64,000 nt of DNA from Oscillospiraceae bacterium (GTDB lineage: Bacteria; Bacillota; Clostridia; Oscillospirales; Ruminococcaceae): the NCBI GenBank assembly GCA_021200775.1, contig JAJQGB010000004.1:372001-436000 (forward strand), written 5' to 3'. Position 1 is the first letter of the stretch; every line of letters begins with the position of its first letter. The position numbers and the translations under genes were made by a program. Under the pieces are notes generated by a model that had not been told where the DNA came from, did no database searches, and was given only the letters and a program-made list of their open reading frames with translations. Shown here piece by piece: positions 49,967-58,335 of the stretch.

Positions 49967-51199
49967 ATGAAAAAACTTCTGGCAATTATTTTAGCATTGC
50001 TCATGCTACTCTCGCTTGTTTCCTGTGGAAATGTGCAGGAAGAAGCTGAGGTAACCGAACAGCCTATTGTAACTGAGGACATTGAGGCAGAGGAGATGGT
50101 TATAGAGGATGATGCGGTAGTTGATGACGATGACGCCATCGGTGAAACAGTAGCGGAAGAGGCTTCTGATGAAATCGTGCACGTTGTAGGCTGGACGGAC
50201 GAGTTCGACGATATGCCTTATCCATTTGGAAGCAGTCACGAGGGCGACCCGGACTATTACTATTACCGGACTACTATTGACAGTTTCGAGGAAGCCGACA
50301 ACTACTTCAGAAGCTACTGCGGAAGTGAAGAATACGCCGCATGGCTGAGCGAATACAGGAATTCCGGTTGCGTCTACACAGCGATTGACGAGTTTGCCAA
50401 CGTCTATTCTTGCATAAAATACTTCAATATTCCAGACGATGACGCAAGAGAAATCCTCGAGAGCACGGAAAGCTTCACTGATGAAGAGATTGACCTGATA
50501 CTCTCTGACGATGCCGAGGCGGTTGCAAAGTACTTTGTCGCCGATACTGTCTTCAGAAAAGGCAAGAATATTTACTCACTTTGCTGGATTTACAACCACT
50601 CGATAGAGGATTACAAGGAATGTGGGCTGACATCCAGCGACATGGCTTTATCCTTCCTGTATTTCGACAATGTTAACCTCACCGATGAGGCGGAGGAAGC
50701 CATAAAAGCCAAAATTCAGAGATTCCTTAACACTGAATCTAATCAAATGATTTGCAGTGAAGAGCTGAAAGGCTTAGTCTCAGAATATATAGTCCTCAGA
50801 AAGCTATTCAGTACCGGATATATGTCATCATCGTATGAAATGGTTGAGGTCGACGGTCACGAGTACTACCAGGTAACCGACCAGAGGTATAACACCTGGG
50901 AGGAATGGGAAGCCTATATCCGCTATTACTTCACAGATGATTTGGCAGAAGAACGTCTTGAAGATGATCTGTTCCTGAATGTTGACGGCTATCTTTACTG
51001 TAGCTCTGGTGGCATTGGCTATCCTTACACCGACGACTATACATACGAGCTTCTAACTAACGGAGGTGGCGTCGCCACTGTCAAGGTCAGTATTCCGTCC
51101 GCATGGGACGATGACGAACCGAATGTTCGGATTCTGACACTCGTGCTGGATGACGAGCACTGGAAGATTTCAGATATAGCTGATATAGCTCTCCAATAG
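49967..51199 (+). CDS. Acidic lipoprotein, unknown function (possible IseA-like C-terminus)
   Basis: A 410-residue lipoprotein. Signal peptide with lipobox SLVSC (Cys20), then a very acidic linker (residues about 25-70). The middle is helical (AAWLSEYRNSGCVYTAIDEF). The C-terminal 150 residues (YYQVTDQRYNTWEEWEAYIR, YFTDDLAEERLEDDLFLNVD, GYLYCSSGGIGYPYT) resemble by eye the IseA-type inhibitors of DL-endopeptidases, but this is a weak impression. It is a single gene with its own promoter and terminator, convergent with the serine hydrolase. Confidence 0.7.
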   Translation: MKKLLAIILALLMLLSLVSCGNVQEEAEVTEQPIVTEDIEAEEMVIEDDAVVDDDDAIGETVAEEASDEIVHVVGWTDEFDDMPYPFGSSHEGDPDYYYYRTTIDSFEEADNYFRSYCGSEEYAAWLSEYRNSGCVYTAIDEFANVYSCIKYFNIPDDDAREILESTESFTDEEIDLILSDDAEAVAKYFVADTVFRKGKNIYSLCWIYNHSIEDYKECGLTSSDMALSFLYFDNVNLTDEAEEAIKAKIQRFLNTESNQMICSEELKGLVSEYIVLRKLFSTGYMSSSYEMVEVDGHEYYQVTDQRYNTWEEWEAYIRYYFTDDLAEERLEDDLFLNVDGYLYCSSGGIGYPYTDDYTYELLTNGGGVATVKVSIPSAWDDDEPNVRILTLVLDDEHWKISDIADIALQ

Positions 51200-51210
51200 G
51201 CAAAAAATAA

Positions 51211-51244
51211 AAAAGCACGGCAGGAGTTATCTTGCCGTGCTTAT
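51211..51244. terminator. Bidirectional terminator between convergent genes
   Basis: Stem AAGCACGGCA / TGCCGTGCTT with an A run before and a T-rich run after. Its core matches the prfB terminator at 49779-49813. Confidence 0.85.
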
Positions 51245-51254
51245 TTTATGTGTA

Positions 51255-52433
51255 TTACAGGTCTAAATCGCTTCTAACGGCATTGATTAGCTTGCGGGTC
51301 ATGCCGCAGGTGCCGCAGTCGACTCTTTGCATACCGATAAGGATTGTAAGACCGCTTTCGGGGCTGTTCGAGAAGTAGGGTCCGAGCCAGCCGTCCCAGC
51401 CGTATTCGCCTTTTTCGGCGAAGATGACAGCTTGCCCGGGGTCAACGCAGTTGCGCATAAGGTTGCCATAGCTGAAGCCACGGAGCCCGCCCCAGTGCTC
51501 GCTGAGATCTTTCTGTTGCCACGGCATAAGGCTCGGGCTTGTCATGTACTTTACTGCCGATTTTGAGAGAATTCTCTTGCCGTTATACTCGCCACCGTTC
51601 TGGAGCATGGTGGCAAACTTGGCGTAATCGTCAAGGGTGGAGACAAGTCCCGCTCCGCCAGACTCGAACTCAGGCGGCTTTACCATCGAATACCTGATGC
51701 CGAGGTGGTTTCTGTCCTTGTCCTCTTCTTCGATGCACCATTTTTCATAGTTGGTGCGGTATATCTTGGAAAGTCTATGCTGTTTCTCCGGCGGAACCCA
51801 GAAGCCTGTGTCGTTCATACCCAGCGGCTCAAAAATCTCTTTTTCAAGGAACTCGCCGAATTTCATTCCTGAGACAAGCTCAACTACAGCACCTAAAATA
51901 TCTGCTGAAGAGCCGTACATGAACTTCTCACCGGGGTCGAAGCTCAAATCGCACTCGGCAATTCTCTTGGCAAACTCCATTGTAGTCATCGGATTGTCGC
52001 CGGTGAGACGCTGGTTGAGTTCCCAGAAGACCTCCGAGACCTGCTGCTCGGCAATGCCTTCTCCGGGATAAGGAATTCCGGAAGTCATATTCAGCAAATC
52101 TTTAACCATAATCTCGTTCTGAGTCTTTACACGCTTGCCGTTCTTATAAGTATAGGCAGGTTTGAAGCCCGGGAAGAACCAACAAAGGCAGTTGGAGATG
52201 TCGAGGAGTCCCCTGTCCGCCAAAATCATGACTGCGGCGGCGGTTATCGGCTTACTCATTGAGTAAAGGCGCATAATAGTGTCACGTGAGAACAGAACTT
52301 TATTCTCCATATCTCTGTAGCCGTAATCTTCATAGATAAGCTCCTTGCCGTTCTGAAGGACAAGCATATTCACACCGGCAGTGAAGCGATTGTCTTCACA
52401 CTCCTGCCGCATTATTTCTTTGTAATTGTTCAT
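51255..52433 (-). CDS. Serine hydrolase of the beta-lactamase / class C-like family
   Basis: A 392-residue penicillin-recognising-fold hydrolase without a signal peptide. Motif 1 is S58-M-S-K61 (RLYSMSKPITA), motif 2 is the YGSS near residue 174 (Y-x-S type), and GWDGW near 350 probably takes the place of motif 3. The N-terminus (ILQ-type NMLVLQNGKELIYEDYGYRD) is typical of the EstB/AmpC-like esterases. Being cytoplasmic, it more likely hydrolyses esters or small peptides than beta-lactams. ATG 52433 follows GGAGG. Confidence 0.85.
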   Translation of the reverse strand: MNNYKEIMRQECEDNRFTAGVNMLVLQNGKELIYEDYGYRDMENKVLFSRDTIMRLYSMSKPITAAAVMILADRGLLDISNCLCWFFPGFKPAYTYKNGKRVKTQNEIMVKDLLNMTSGIPYPGEGIAEQQVSEVFWELNQRLTGDNPMTTMEFAKRIAECDLSFDPGEKFMYGSSADILGAVVELVSGMKFGEFLEKEIFEPLGMNDTGFWVPPEKQHRLSKIYRTNYEKWCIEEEDKDRNHLGIRYSMVKPPEFESGGAGLVSTLDDYAKFATMLQNGGEYNGKRILSKSAVKYMTSPSLMPWQQKDLSEHWGGLRGFSYGNLMRNCVDPGQAVIFAEKGEYGWDGWLGPYFSNSPESGLTILIGMQRVDCGTCGMTRKLINAVRSDLDL

Positions 52434-52466
52434 AGTATACCTCCAAGAAATATTTAAGCTGGTTCA

Positions 52467-52495
52467 ATTATATACCCGCTGAGGCAATGTGTCAA
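52467..52495 (-). promoter_or_regulatory. Consensus promoter of the serine hydrolase gene
   Basis: TTGACA (52495-52490), 17-bp spacer, TATAAT (52472-52467). Confidence 0.75.
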
Positions 52496-52514
52496 TGAAA
52501 TTCTTTGAAAAGGG

Positions 52515-52543
52515 TTGAAGTTGTGGAGGATTTGGAGTAGAAT
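52515..52543 (+). promoter_or_regulatory. Possible promoter of rnhA-cysteine desulfurase
   Basis: TTGAAG (52515-52520), 17-bp spacer, TAGAAT (52538-52543). It is upstream of the palindrome array, which would then lie in the 5' UTR. Confidence 0.5.
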
Positions 52544-52552
52544 AGCCTTAAG

Positions 52553-52646
52553 AAGTTTGGCTGACGCCAAACTTGCTTCTTTCGCCCTTGGCGAAAGAAG
52601 CACCCCTCAGGCACTTCGTGCCAGCTCCCCTTGACAGGGGAGCCAT
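52553..52646. repeat. Palindrome-array repeat, copy 2
   Basis: Four consecutive palindromes: AAGTTTGG / CCAAACTT (52553-52574), GCTTCTTTCGCC / GGCGAAAGAAGC (52575-52601), GGCACTTCGTGCC (52610-52622), CTCCCCTTG / CAGGGGAG (52625-52642). It shares CACCCCTCAG and the CAGCTCCCC...GGGGAGCCA end with copy 1 at 40806-40943. It lies just upstream of rnhA. Confidence 0.8.
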
Positions 52647-52680
52647 TAGTCGCTCAAACTACAATTTGGATGGTGAAGAT

Positions 52681-53136
52681 TTGAAAACTGTTAATATATA
52701 CACCGACGGGGCTTGCTCGGGAAATCCGGGAGCCGGAGGTTGGGGTGCGATACTCGAATATAAGGGTTTTAAGAAAGAGATGAGTGGGGCTGAAGCGTCC
52801 ACGACAAACAACCGGATGGAGCTTTCGGCGGCGGTTTTTGCTCTCGAAGCGCTGAATGAACCGTGCAAGGTTATTCTCACGACTGATTCACAATATCTCG
52901 TGAATGGGATGACTAAGGGCTGGGCGAAATCGTGGAAGAAGAATGGCTGGATTAAGTCGGACAAGAAGCCGGCGCTTAATTCCGATTTGTGGGACAGGCT
53001 TTTAACACTTGATGAGATTCACAATATCAAGTTTGTCTGGGTTAAAGGTCATGCCGGACATCCGGAAAACGAACGATGCGACCGGCTTGCGGTCGGAGCC
53101 TACACCAAGCTGAAAGAAGGGCTGAAGAATGGATAA
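52681..53136 (+). CDS. rnhA: Ribonuclease HI
   Basis: Type 1 RNase H, 151 residues. Catalytic acids are in place: D in [13 protein letters not shown] near residue 9, E in [11 protein letters not shown] near 47, D in LTTDSQYLV near 69 and D in [10 protein letters not shown] near 134. The [10 protein letters not shown] handle region is also present. The start is set at TTG 52681 (GGTGAAGAT upstream), because no ATG is in frame and the sequence further upstream is the palindrome repeat. It overlaps the cysteine desulfurase gene by 8 bp. Confidence 0.92.
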   Translation: MKTVNIYTDGACSGNPGAGGWGAILEYKGFKKEMSGAEASTTNNRMELSAAVFALEALNEPCKVILTTDSQYLVNGMTKGWAKSWKKNGWIKSDKKPALNSDLWDRLLTLDEIHNIKFVWVKGHAGHPENERCDRLAVGAYTKLKEGLKNG

Positions 53137-54295
53137 GCGATATATCTATGCCGACAATGCCGCAACGACAAAAGTTTCGGACAGCGTCTTAAAAGCGATG
53201 ATGCCATATTTTCAGGATAACTTTGCGAATCCTTCGGGGCTCTACTCCCCCGCCACTTCGGCGGCAAGAGCCGTAAGACAGGCAAGGGCGGATATTGCGA
53301 AATGCCTTAACGCTGAGCCAGGAGAAGTGTTCTTCACTTCCTGCGGAACAGAAGCAGACAACTGGGCGATAAAATCGGCTGTTGAGCTGACAGGCAAGAA
53401 AAGAATTATAACATCGAAGCTTGAACACCATGCAGTCTTGAAAACCTGCGAATACTTGCAGACAAAGGGATTTGAGATTACGTATCTTCCATGCCCTGAG
53501 AATGGAATTATCGAGCCTGAAGAGCTGAAAAAAGCCATAGGAAATGACGTTGCGGTTGTGAGCATTATGCTTGCGAATAATGAGATTGGAACGATTCAGA
53601 AGGTTTCCGAGATGGCGAAGATTTGCCACGAATACGGCGTCCTGATTCACACCGATGCGGTGCAGGCTGTCGGGAATATTCCAGTTGATTTCAAGGCTCT
53701 GGGAGTTGATATGCTTTCCCTTTCGGGGCACAAGATTCATGCGCCCAAAGGCATTGGGGCTCTTATTGTCAGAAAAGGCATCAATCTGCCATCGTTTATT
53801 CACGGTGGAAAGCAGGAGGTCGGCAAGCGTGCCGGGACGGAGAACGTCCCCTACATAATGGGGCTTCGGCAGGCGATTTTGGATGCTACGACTGACACCG
53901 AAAAGCGTTCGGAATATGTTTTATCCCTCAGGGAAAGGCTGATCGACGGGCTACTTAAAATTGAGATGACGAGGCTCAACGGCGACAGAGACAACCGGCT
54001 TCCGGGAAATGCGAATATCTCGTTCTACGGGATTGAAGGAGAAAGTCTGGCACTGCTCCTTGACATGAAGGGCATCTGCGTTTCGTCAGGCTCTGCCTGT
54101 ACCACGGGCGATACCGAGCCGTCGCATGTTCTGAAAGCTATTGGACTTTCCGACGAATGGGCGAAGGGAGCGCTCAGAATTACTCTTTCGGAAGAGAATA
54201 CTATCGAAGACGTCGACTATATTGTTGAGATGATTACAGAGATTGTTGCGAAGCTGAGAGCTTCGAGTACACTCTGGAAGAAAACAGCCCTGTAA
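53129..54295 (+). CDS. Cysteine desulfurase (NifS/IscS family)
   Basis: A 388-residue PLP enzyme that removes sulfur from cysteine for Fe-S clusters or thio-modification. [11 protein letters not shown] at residues 7-17, TSKLEHHAV near 96-104, the PLP lysine in [12 protein letters not shown] near 204 and the active-site Cys in [12 protein letters not shown] near 327. It is coupled to rnhA by an 8-bp overlap. It belongs to the class with a Cys-containing loop of the group II-like short type. A second cysteine desulfurase lies at 58336-59487 beside thiI, so the two probably serve different sulfur pathways. Confidence 0.92.
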   Translation: MDKRYIYADNAATTKVSDSVLKAMMPYFQDNFANPSGLYSPATSAARAVRQARADIAKCLNAEPGEVFFTSCGTEADNWAIKSAVELTGKKRIITSKLEHHAVLKTCEYLQTKGFEITYLPCPENGIIEPEELKKAIGNDVAVVSIMLANNEIGTIQKVSEMAKICHEYGVLIHTDAVQAVGNIPVDFKALGVDMLSLSGHKIHAPKGIGALIVRKGINLPSFIHGGKQEVGKRAGTENVPYIMGLRQAILDATTDTEKRSEYVLSLRERLIDGLLKIEMTRLNGDRDNRLPGNANISFYGIEGESLALLLDMKGICVSSGSACTTGDTEPSHVLKAIGLSDEWAKGALRITLSEENTIEDVDYIVEMITEIVAKLRASSTLWKKTAL

Positions 54296-54298
54296 TTT

Positions 54299-54331
54299 TA
54301 AAAGCCCCTGCATTTTTATGCAAGGGCTTTT
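54299..54331 (+). terminator. Terminator of rnhA-cysteine desulfurase
   Basis: Stem AAAAGCCCCTGCAT / ATGCAAGGGCTTTT followed by TTTTTT. Confidence 0.85.
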
Positions 54332-54350
54332 TTGATACCGAATTATCATT

Positions 54351-56066
54351 TTATGTATTTGAAAGAGTATATAAAGAGTAAAACAGTCCGTTTTCCTGCA
54401 TGAGGGAGTTGAAATCTCCCTGTTCCTCGATTTTGCCCTCACGGAGGACGAAGATTTCGTCATATAACTTCAATATGCTTTCTTCAAGTCTGTGGGTGAC
54501 AGTTACACTCGTTACGTCATCGAGATTGAGTATAGATTCGTTGACGCTCTTGGCGGTTTCGGCGTCGAGAGCGGCGGTGGCTTCGTCGACAAGAAGAACA
54601 GGAGTGCCTTTGAGAAGGCATCTCGCAATCGAGATTCGCTGGCGTTCTCCTCCGGAGAGACCGTTGCCGTTTTCGCCGCAGATGTAGTCATAGCCCTTCT
54701 CGGAAATCAGCTTGTCGAGACCTGCACGCTCGGCGGCAGTCTCTACATCTTTCTCAGGGAAATCGCCGAACATGGTGATGTTATTTTTGATTGTGTCGTT
54801 GAAGCAGAAGACGTCCTGACCGATGAGGCTCATGACATCATAGAGGCTGTCGGCATTGACATCTCTGAGCTCATGACCGTCAATAGTGATGGAGCCGGTA
54901 TAGGTCGAATTTGCACCCATCAGGAGATTCAAGAGCGTCGACTTGCCGCTTCCCGACATCCCTACAATGGCGTATCTGCCGCCTTTTCTGAGATTCAAGT
55001 TGATACCGTTCAGGATAGTGTCCTCACCATAGCCGAATGTGACATCTTTAAGAGCGATTTCGTTTTTGAGGTCTGCATCTATCTTCAAGCCGTCATTGCG
55101 GACATTCTCTTCGGCGACCTCGGACATCTTGACGACAAGAGCCCTGGCGGATTTGATTCCGGCGAAGAGCTGAGGGAGCTCACGAATCGGGCTGACGAGG
55201 TAGTTTGCACCGTTTGCGAATATGAGAACGGTACCGACAGTAATATTGCCTCTGAGTGCCAGAAAAGTTGCGACTGCAAAAAGTCCCAACTGCATGAAAA
55301 GCGATGCGGCAGATGCAGAGACATACATAAGTCTCTGATACCAACGGCGGGAGAATTTCTTATCTTCAAGCTGTTCGTTTTCACTTGAAAATACGGTCTT
55401 CACTCTCGATTCCGCCTTGAAGCTCTTGATGACCGAAAAGCCTCGGAGCAAGTCCTGAAGGGAGCCGACGAACTTCTCGTTCTGCTCACTGACTGCTTTT
55501 TCGTTTTCAGCCATCTTCCCACCCGTCGAGATTGCGACTACCAAAGGCAGTATGCAAAGAACAATAGAAACCACCGTAAGAACAGGGCTATAATACATCA
55601 GCAGGCAAAGCGTTGCGACAAAAAGAAACAGGTCAAAGACGACATCGAATATATTGGCAAGATATTTGTCCTCGATTGCGGTTACGTCGTTTGTCAAAGC
55701 CGATAGATATCTGCCGGTGTTTTCTTTCGAGAACGCCGAGATTGCTTTTGCAGTGAGCTTGCCATAACAGAAGTTGCGATAGTTCCTGACGGCTTTCTGG
55801 ATGAAACGGGCCTTCAGCCTTCCCTCTAAAACACCAAGAACGAAGTAGGCTGCTATTGCGACAAGAATCAATAGCGCAACCTTCAGAAGCTGAGCTTCCG
55901 TGCCATCTGTGATTATATCCAAGAGCTGTCCTATGAGTACTGTAATAGAGAGATATGCGGCAGTCAGAAATGGCGTTATCAGCAAAACTGCGACGAATAG
56001 TAGCTTGTTTCCCTTGTAGAATGAGCGGAAATAGTCTTTGCTCTTTGGGGCTGTTTTGTTTTTCAT
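54351..56066 (-). CDS. ABC exporter-fold half-transporter behind a DtxR-like operator
   Basis: A 571-residue ABC half-transporter: six membrane segments (first NKLLFVAVLLITPFLTAAYL), then Walker A GMSGSGKST near 366, signature LSGGERQR near 469, Walker B LLVDEATAALD and H-loop VTHRLEES. ATG 56066 follows GGGAGG. No partner is coded next to it, so it may be a homodimer. An inverted repeat of the iron-regulator type overlaps its promoter, so a metal-linked or siderophore-linked role is possible. Otherwise lipid or drug export is the family default. Confidence 0.88.
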   Translation of the reverse strand: MKNKTAPKSKDYFRSFYKGNKLLFVAVLLITPFLTAAYLSITVLIGQLLDIITDGTEAQLLKVALLILVAIAAYFVLGVLEGRLKARFIQKAVRNYRNFCYGKLTAKAISAFSKENTGRYLSALTNDVTAIEDKYLANIFDVVFDLFLFVATLCLLMYYSPVLTVVSIVLCILPLVVAISTGGKMAENEKAVSEQNEKFVGSLQDLLRGFSVIKSFKAESRVKTVFSSENEQLEDKKFSRRWYQRLMYVSASAASLFMQLGLFAVATFLALRGNITVGTVLIFANGANYLVSPIRELPQLFAGIKSARALVVKMSEVAEENVRNDGLKIDADLKNEIALKDVTFGYGEDTILNGINLNLRKGGRYAIVGMSGSGKSTLLNLLMGANSTYTGSITIDGHELRDVNADSLYDVMSLIGQDVFCFNDTIKNNITMFGDFPEKDVETAAERAGLDKLISEKGYDYICGENGNGLSGGERQRISIARCLLKGTPVLLVDEATAALDAETAKSVNESILNLDDVTSVTVTHRLEESILKLYDEIFVLREGKIEEQGDFNSLMQENGLFYSLYTLSNT

Positions 56067-56086
56067 GATAATTCCTCCCAAATTGA

Positions 56087-56104
56087 AGTTAGCCGAGGCT
56101 AACT
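56087..56104. promoter_or_regulatory. Inverted repeat operator, DtxR/IdeR-like
   Basis: AGTTAGCC (56087-56094) GA GGCTAACT (56097-56104), a perfect 8-bp dyad next to the -10 box. The TTAG...GCC...CTAA pattern recalls the DtxR/IdeR operator. Confidence 0.6.
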
Positions 56105-56107
56105 AAC

Positions 56108-56136
56108 ATTATATACTATGTCTGTTTCGATGTCAA
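56108..56136 (-). promoter_or_regulatory. Perfect consensus promoter of the ABC half-transporter
   Basis: TTGACA (56136-56131), 17-bp spacer, TATAAT (56113-56108), abutting the dyad at 56087-56104. Confidence 0.8.
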
Positions 56137-56271
56137 TAGGTGTTTTAAATATTTTCAAGGTACATAGGTTTTGAGTCATGAGTGCTCCTGCCGAAAAGCT
56201 CATCTTTGGTTTGTGCTAGTGTAAATGAAAACAGCATTTGATGCCTCAAATGCCGTTTACTGTGATATATA

Positions 56272-56490
56272 TTATGCCACTCCGATTTCATTGCGAAAAT
56301 CTCTCAGCATAGACATAATCTCTTCTTCACTGATGTCGGGCTCTTCCTGATGATCTTTGGTATAATCATCATAACCAAAATTACACTGCCGCATAAACCT
56401 AGCCGCTCCGACCGGTCCGAGTGCGTCGTTCAACGCCTTAACTCCTACCGCCTGAACTTCTAAAGTGTTGTCAATATTAACATGTGTCAT
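56272..56490 (-). CDS. Small partner of PIN-domain protein, possible antitoxin
   Basis: A 72-residue protein coded one base after the PIN gene. The sequence ALNDALGPVGAARFMRQCNFG then YDDYTKDHQEE matches, by memory, a family of small acidic proteins paired with PIN-domain proteins in many bacteria and archaea. It lacks an obvious DNA-binding domain such as AbrB, Phd or RHH. ATG 56490 follows GGAGG, and that site lies inside the last codons of the toxin-like gene. A role in neutralising the PIN protein is inferred. Confidence 0.75.
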   Translation of the reverse strand: MTHVNIDNTLEVQAVGVKALNDALGPVGAARFMRQCNFGYDDYTKDHQEEPDISEEEIMSMLRDFRNEIGVA

Positions 56491-56491
56491 A

Positions 56492-56941
56492 TCAATTACC
56501 TCCGTACAAAATCTCATCCAACAACTTTACCGGATTCATCACGCGAACTCCTAAGTTCATCCGAGATGCCATCCTTTCTAATTTATCATCTGTAGTCAAC
56601 ATCACATCTGCCCCTGCGGCTTCAGCTGATGCGATTTGCAAGCTATCCTTTCTGCGAATATTTGATTCGCTCATAATTTGCCGTGAACGTGAAAAAATCT
56701 CGTCTGTCAGCACGACTTGCGAATGGGTAACCCGGTATAATCCCAGAACATTCTGCTTTTTAACCAAATCTGACATATTCCAAAGTTCAAGCAATATTAT
56801 CTCGCTTCCTATGATTTCGATTTCACCAATCTCGCCCTTGCGAAGAATCCGTAAAATCGCATCCGCTTCTACATTTACTCTTTCTTGGGTTGTTCCGTCA
56901 AACGGTCTATTATAACAACAACTGTCCAGATATACTTTCAT
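56492..56941 (-). CDS. PIN-domain protein, VapC-like toxin candidate
   Basis: A 149-residue PIN-type ribonuclease-like protein. It opens with MKVYLDSCCYNRPFDG (first Asp of the acidic site at 6) and carries EADAILRIL near 26, IIGSEIILLELWN near 43 and the later acidic residues in RRKDSLQIASAEAAGAD and MLTTDDKLERMA (D near 117). The Cys-Cys-Tyr-Asn-Arg-Pro start is the hallmark of a PIN subfamily with unsettled function. It is first in a two-gene unit with its own promoter, toxin-like gene upstream, the reverse of the usual antitoxin-first order. ATG 56941 has only a weak ribosome-binding site. Confidence 0.8.
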   Translation of the reverse strand: MKVYLDSCCYNRPFDGTTQERVNVEADAILRILRKGEIGEIEIIGSEIILLELWNMSDLVKKQNVLGLYRVTHSQVVLTDEIFSRSRQIMSESNIRRKDSLQIASAEAAGADVMLTTDDKLERMASRMNLGVRVMNPVKLLDEILYGGN

Positions 56942-56980
56942 TCTCACACCATCCCAAGCTTTATCGTCTCTTATACCTAG

Positions 56981-57009
56981 ATTTTATCACAAATATGGCA
57001 TATTATCAA
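56981..57009 (-). promoter_or_regulatory. Promoter of the PIN gene pair
   Basis: TTGATA (57009-57004), 17-bp spacer, TAAAAT (56986-56981). Confidence 0.6.
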
Positions 57010-57034
57010 GTGCTAATTTGAAAAAATCATAGTT

Positions 57035-58144
57035 TCAAGATGTAGAGGCGGAGTAGAGCTCAAATATTATGCTGTTCGACACGAGTGCTCCCTTATCGGT
57101 GAGGGTGATGCGGTTATCGGTGAGAGTCAGGAAGCCGGCGTCGGCATAGGGTTTGGATTTGCGCATTACGGCGTAGGCGTTGCCACCGAGGTCAGTTACT
57201 CGTTCCAGGGAGAGACCATCGCTGAGGCGAAGCGAAAGCATGATGTATTCTTCGAGACGGTCGGGGTTTGAGTCCTCTATGAGTTCCGGCTGGGTTTCGG
57301 ATGTAATAAAAGATTTCAGGTCGTTCGGGACGTAGAAGCGCTTGCCCTGGAAGAGTGAATGTGCAGACGGTCCGAAGCCGAGGTAATCTTCACCGGTCCA
57401 ATACTTCATGTTGTGACGGGAGCGGAGCCCGGTTTTCGCAAAATTCGAGATTTCGTAGCGTTCGTAGCCCATGGTTCTCAGCTCGTCGCACAAGGCGAGA
57501 TACATATCGCAGACGGCGTCTTCATCAGCGACGGAAGTGCGAATCTCGTCGCAATCGTATGGCGTGCCGTCTTCGATTTTAAGCATATATGAGGAAATGT
57601 GCGAGATGCCGAGGCTTGTCAGTTGCCAGCAGGAGTTAAGAAGGCTGTCCATTGTTTGGTAGGGCGTTCCTATCATCAGATCGCAGGAGATGTTCTCGAA
57701 TCCGGTGTCTCTTGCCATATCGATGGCTTTCAGAGCAGTTTTGGCGTCGTGGAGCCGTCCCAAAGCTTTAAGCTCGTTGTCATTGAGAGACTGAACACCG
57801 AAAGAAAGGCGATTTACTCCCACCCTGTAGTAGCCGGAGAGATTTTCAGGGGTCACAGACGATGGATTCGCCTCCATCGTGACTTCGCTTGACGGAGACA
57901 GATTAAAGTTCGAACGGATTGCGTCCATGACGGTGTTTACATCTCCGGGAGTCAGAAGCGATGGGGTTCCTCCTCCAAAATAAACTGTATCACATGGGAG
58001 ACGCATGTCGGAATACTTCCGGATATTCCGTGATATGGCGTCGACGTAGTCGTTTTTTACGTTTTCGTTATAGCCGATTGAGTAAAATGCGCAGTATGGG
58101 CACTTTCTCAGGCAAAACGGGACGTGGATGTAAATTCCGAGCAT
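57035..58144 (-). CDS. hemW: Radical SAM coproporphyrinogen oxidase-like protein HemW
   Basis: A 369-residue HemW family protein, a radical SAM haem chaperone long misannotated as HemN. IYIHVPFCLRKCPYCAFYS at residues 4-22 holds CxxxCxxC (C11, C15, C18). VYFGGGTPSLLTP near 54-66 is the GGGTPS motif, and FGVQSLNDNELKALGRLHD near 134 is the family core. It lacks HemN's extra N-terminal cysteine context. ATG 58144 follows GGAGGAAACAC. It is a single gene, divergent from the cysteine desulfurase-thiI operon. Confidence 0.92.
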   Translation of the reverse strand: MLGIYIHVPFCLRKCPYCAFYSIGYNENVKNDYVDAISRNIRKYSDMRLPCDTVYFGGGTPSLLTPGDVNTVMDAIRSNFNLSPSSEVTMEANPSSVTPENLSGYYRVGVNRLSFGVQSLNDNELKALGRLHDAKTALKAIDMARDTGFENISCDLMIGTPYQTMDSLLNSCWQLTSLGISHISSYMLKIEDGTPYDCDEIRTSVADEDAVCDMYLALCDELRTMGYERYEISNFAKTGLRSRHNMKYWTGEDYLGFGPSAHSLFQGKRFYVPNDLKSFITSETQPELIEDSNPDRLEEYIMLSLRLSDGLSLERVTDLGGNAYAVMRKSKPYADAGFLTLTDNRITLTDKGALVSNSIIFELYSASTS

Positions 58145-58174
58145 GTGTTTCCTCCTTCAAGATTTCTTATGACG

Positions 58175-58203
58175 ATTTTAGCACAATACCCAGGAATAAT
58201 CAA
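58175..58203 (-). promoter_or_regulatory. Promoter of hemW
   Basis: TTGATT (58203-58198), 17-bp spacer ending TGTGC, TAAAAT (58180-58175). Confidence 0.65.
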
Positions 58204-58243
58204 GCAACAAGAAGATGGTTTTGTGAAACTTCGGCTTCAAGAA

Positions 58244-58272
58244 TTGATTTTTTTCGCAAGATGCGTTATAAT
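58244..58272 (+). promoter_or_regulatory. Promoter of the cysteine desulfurase-thiI operon
   Basis: TTGATT (58244-58249), 17-bp spacer, TATAAT (58267-58272). Confidence 0.65.
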
Positions 58273-58335
58273 GTAGAAAGCTATGAATTTTTTGCGACTC
58301 CATGCAATAATTTGGGGGTTCAGATTGTATTATAT

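Noticed and set aside
52573-52680. N-terminal extension of RNase HI by 36 residues
   Set aside because: The extension is translated palindrome-array repeat, and RNase HI normally starts just before the [10 protein letters not shown] motif.
54492-55388. 298-codon plus-strand frame opposite the ABC half-transporter
   Set aside because: It is antisense to an intact ABC gene with canonical motifs; the long open frame follows from codon bias on the other strand.
57961-58335. N-terminal extension of the cysteine desulfurase at 58336
   Set aside because: It would run antisense through hemW and both promoters; the family begins exactly at the MNTKQIYLDNAATTK start.
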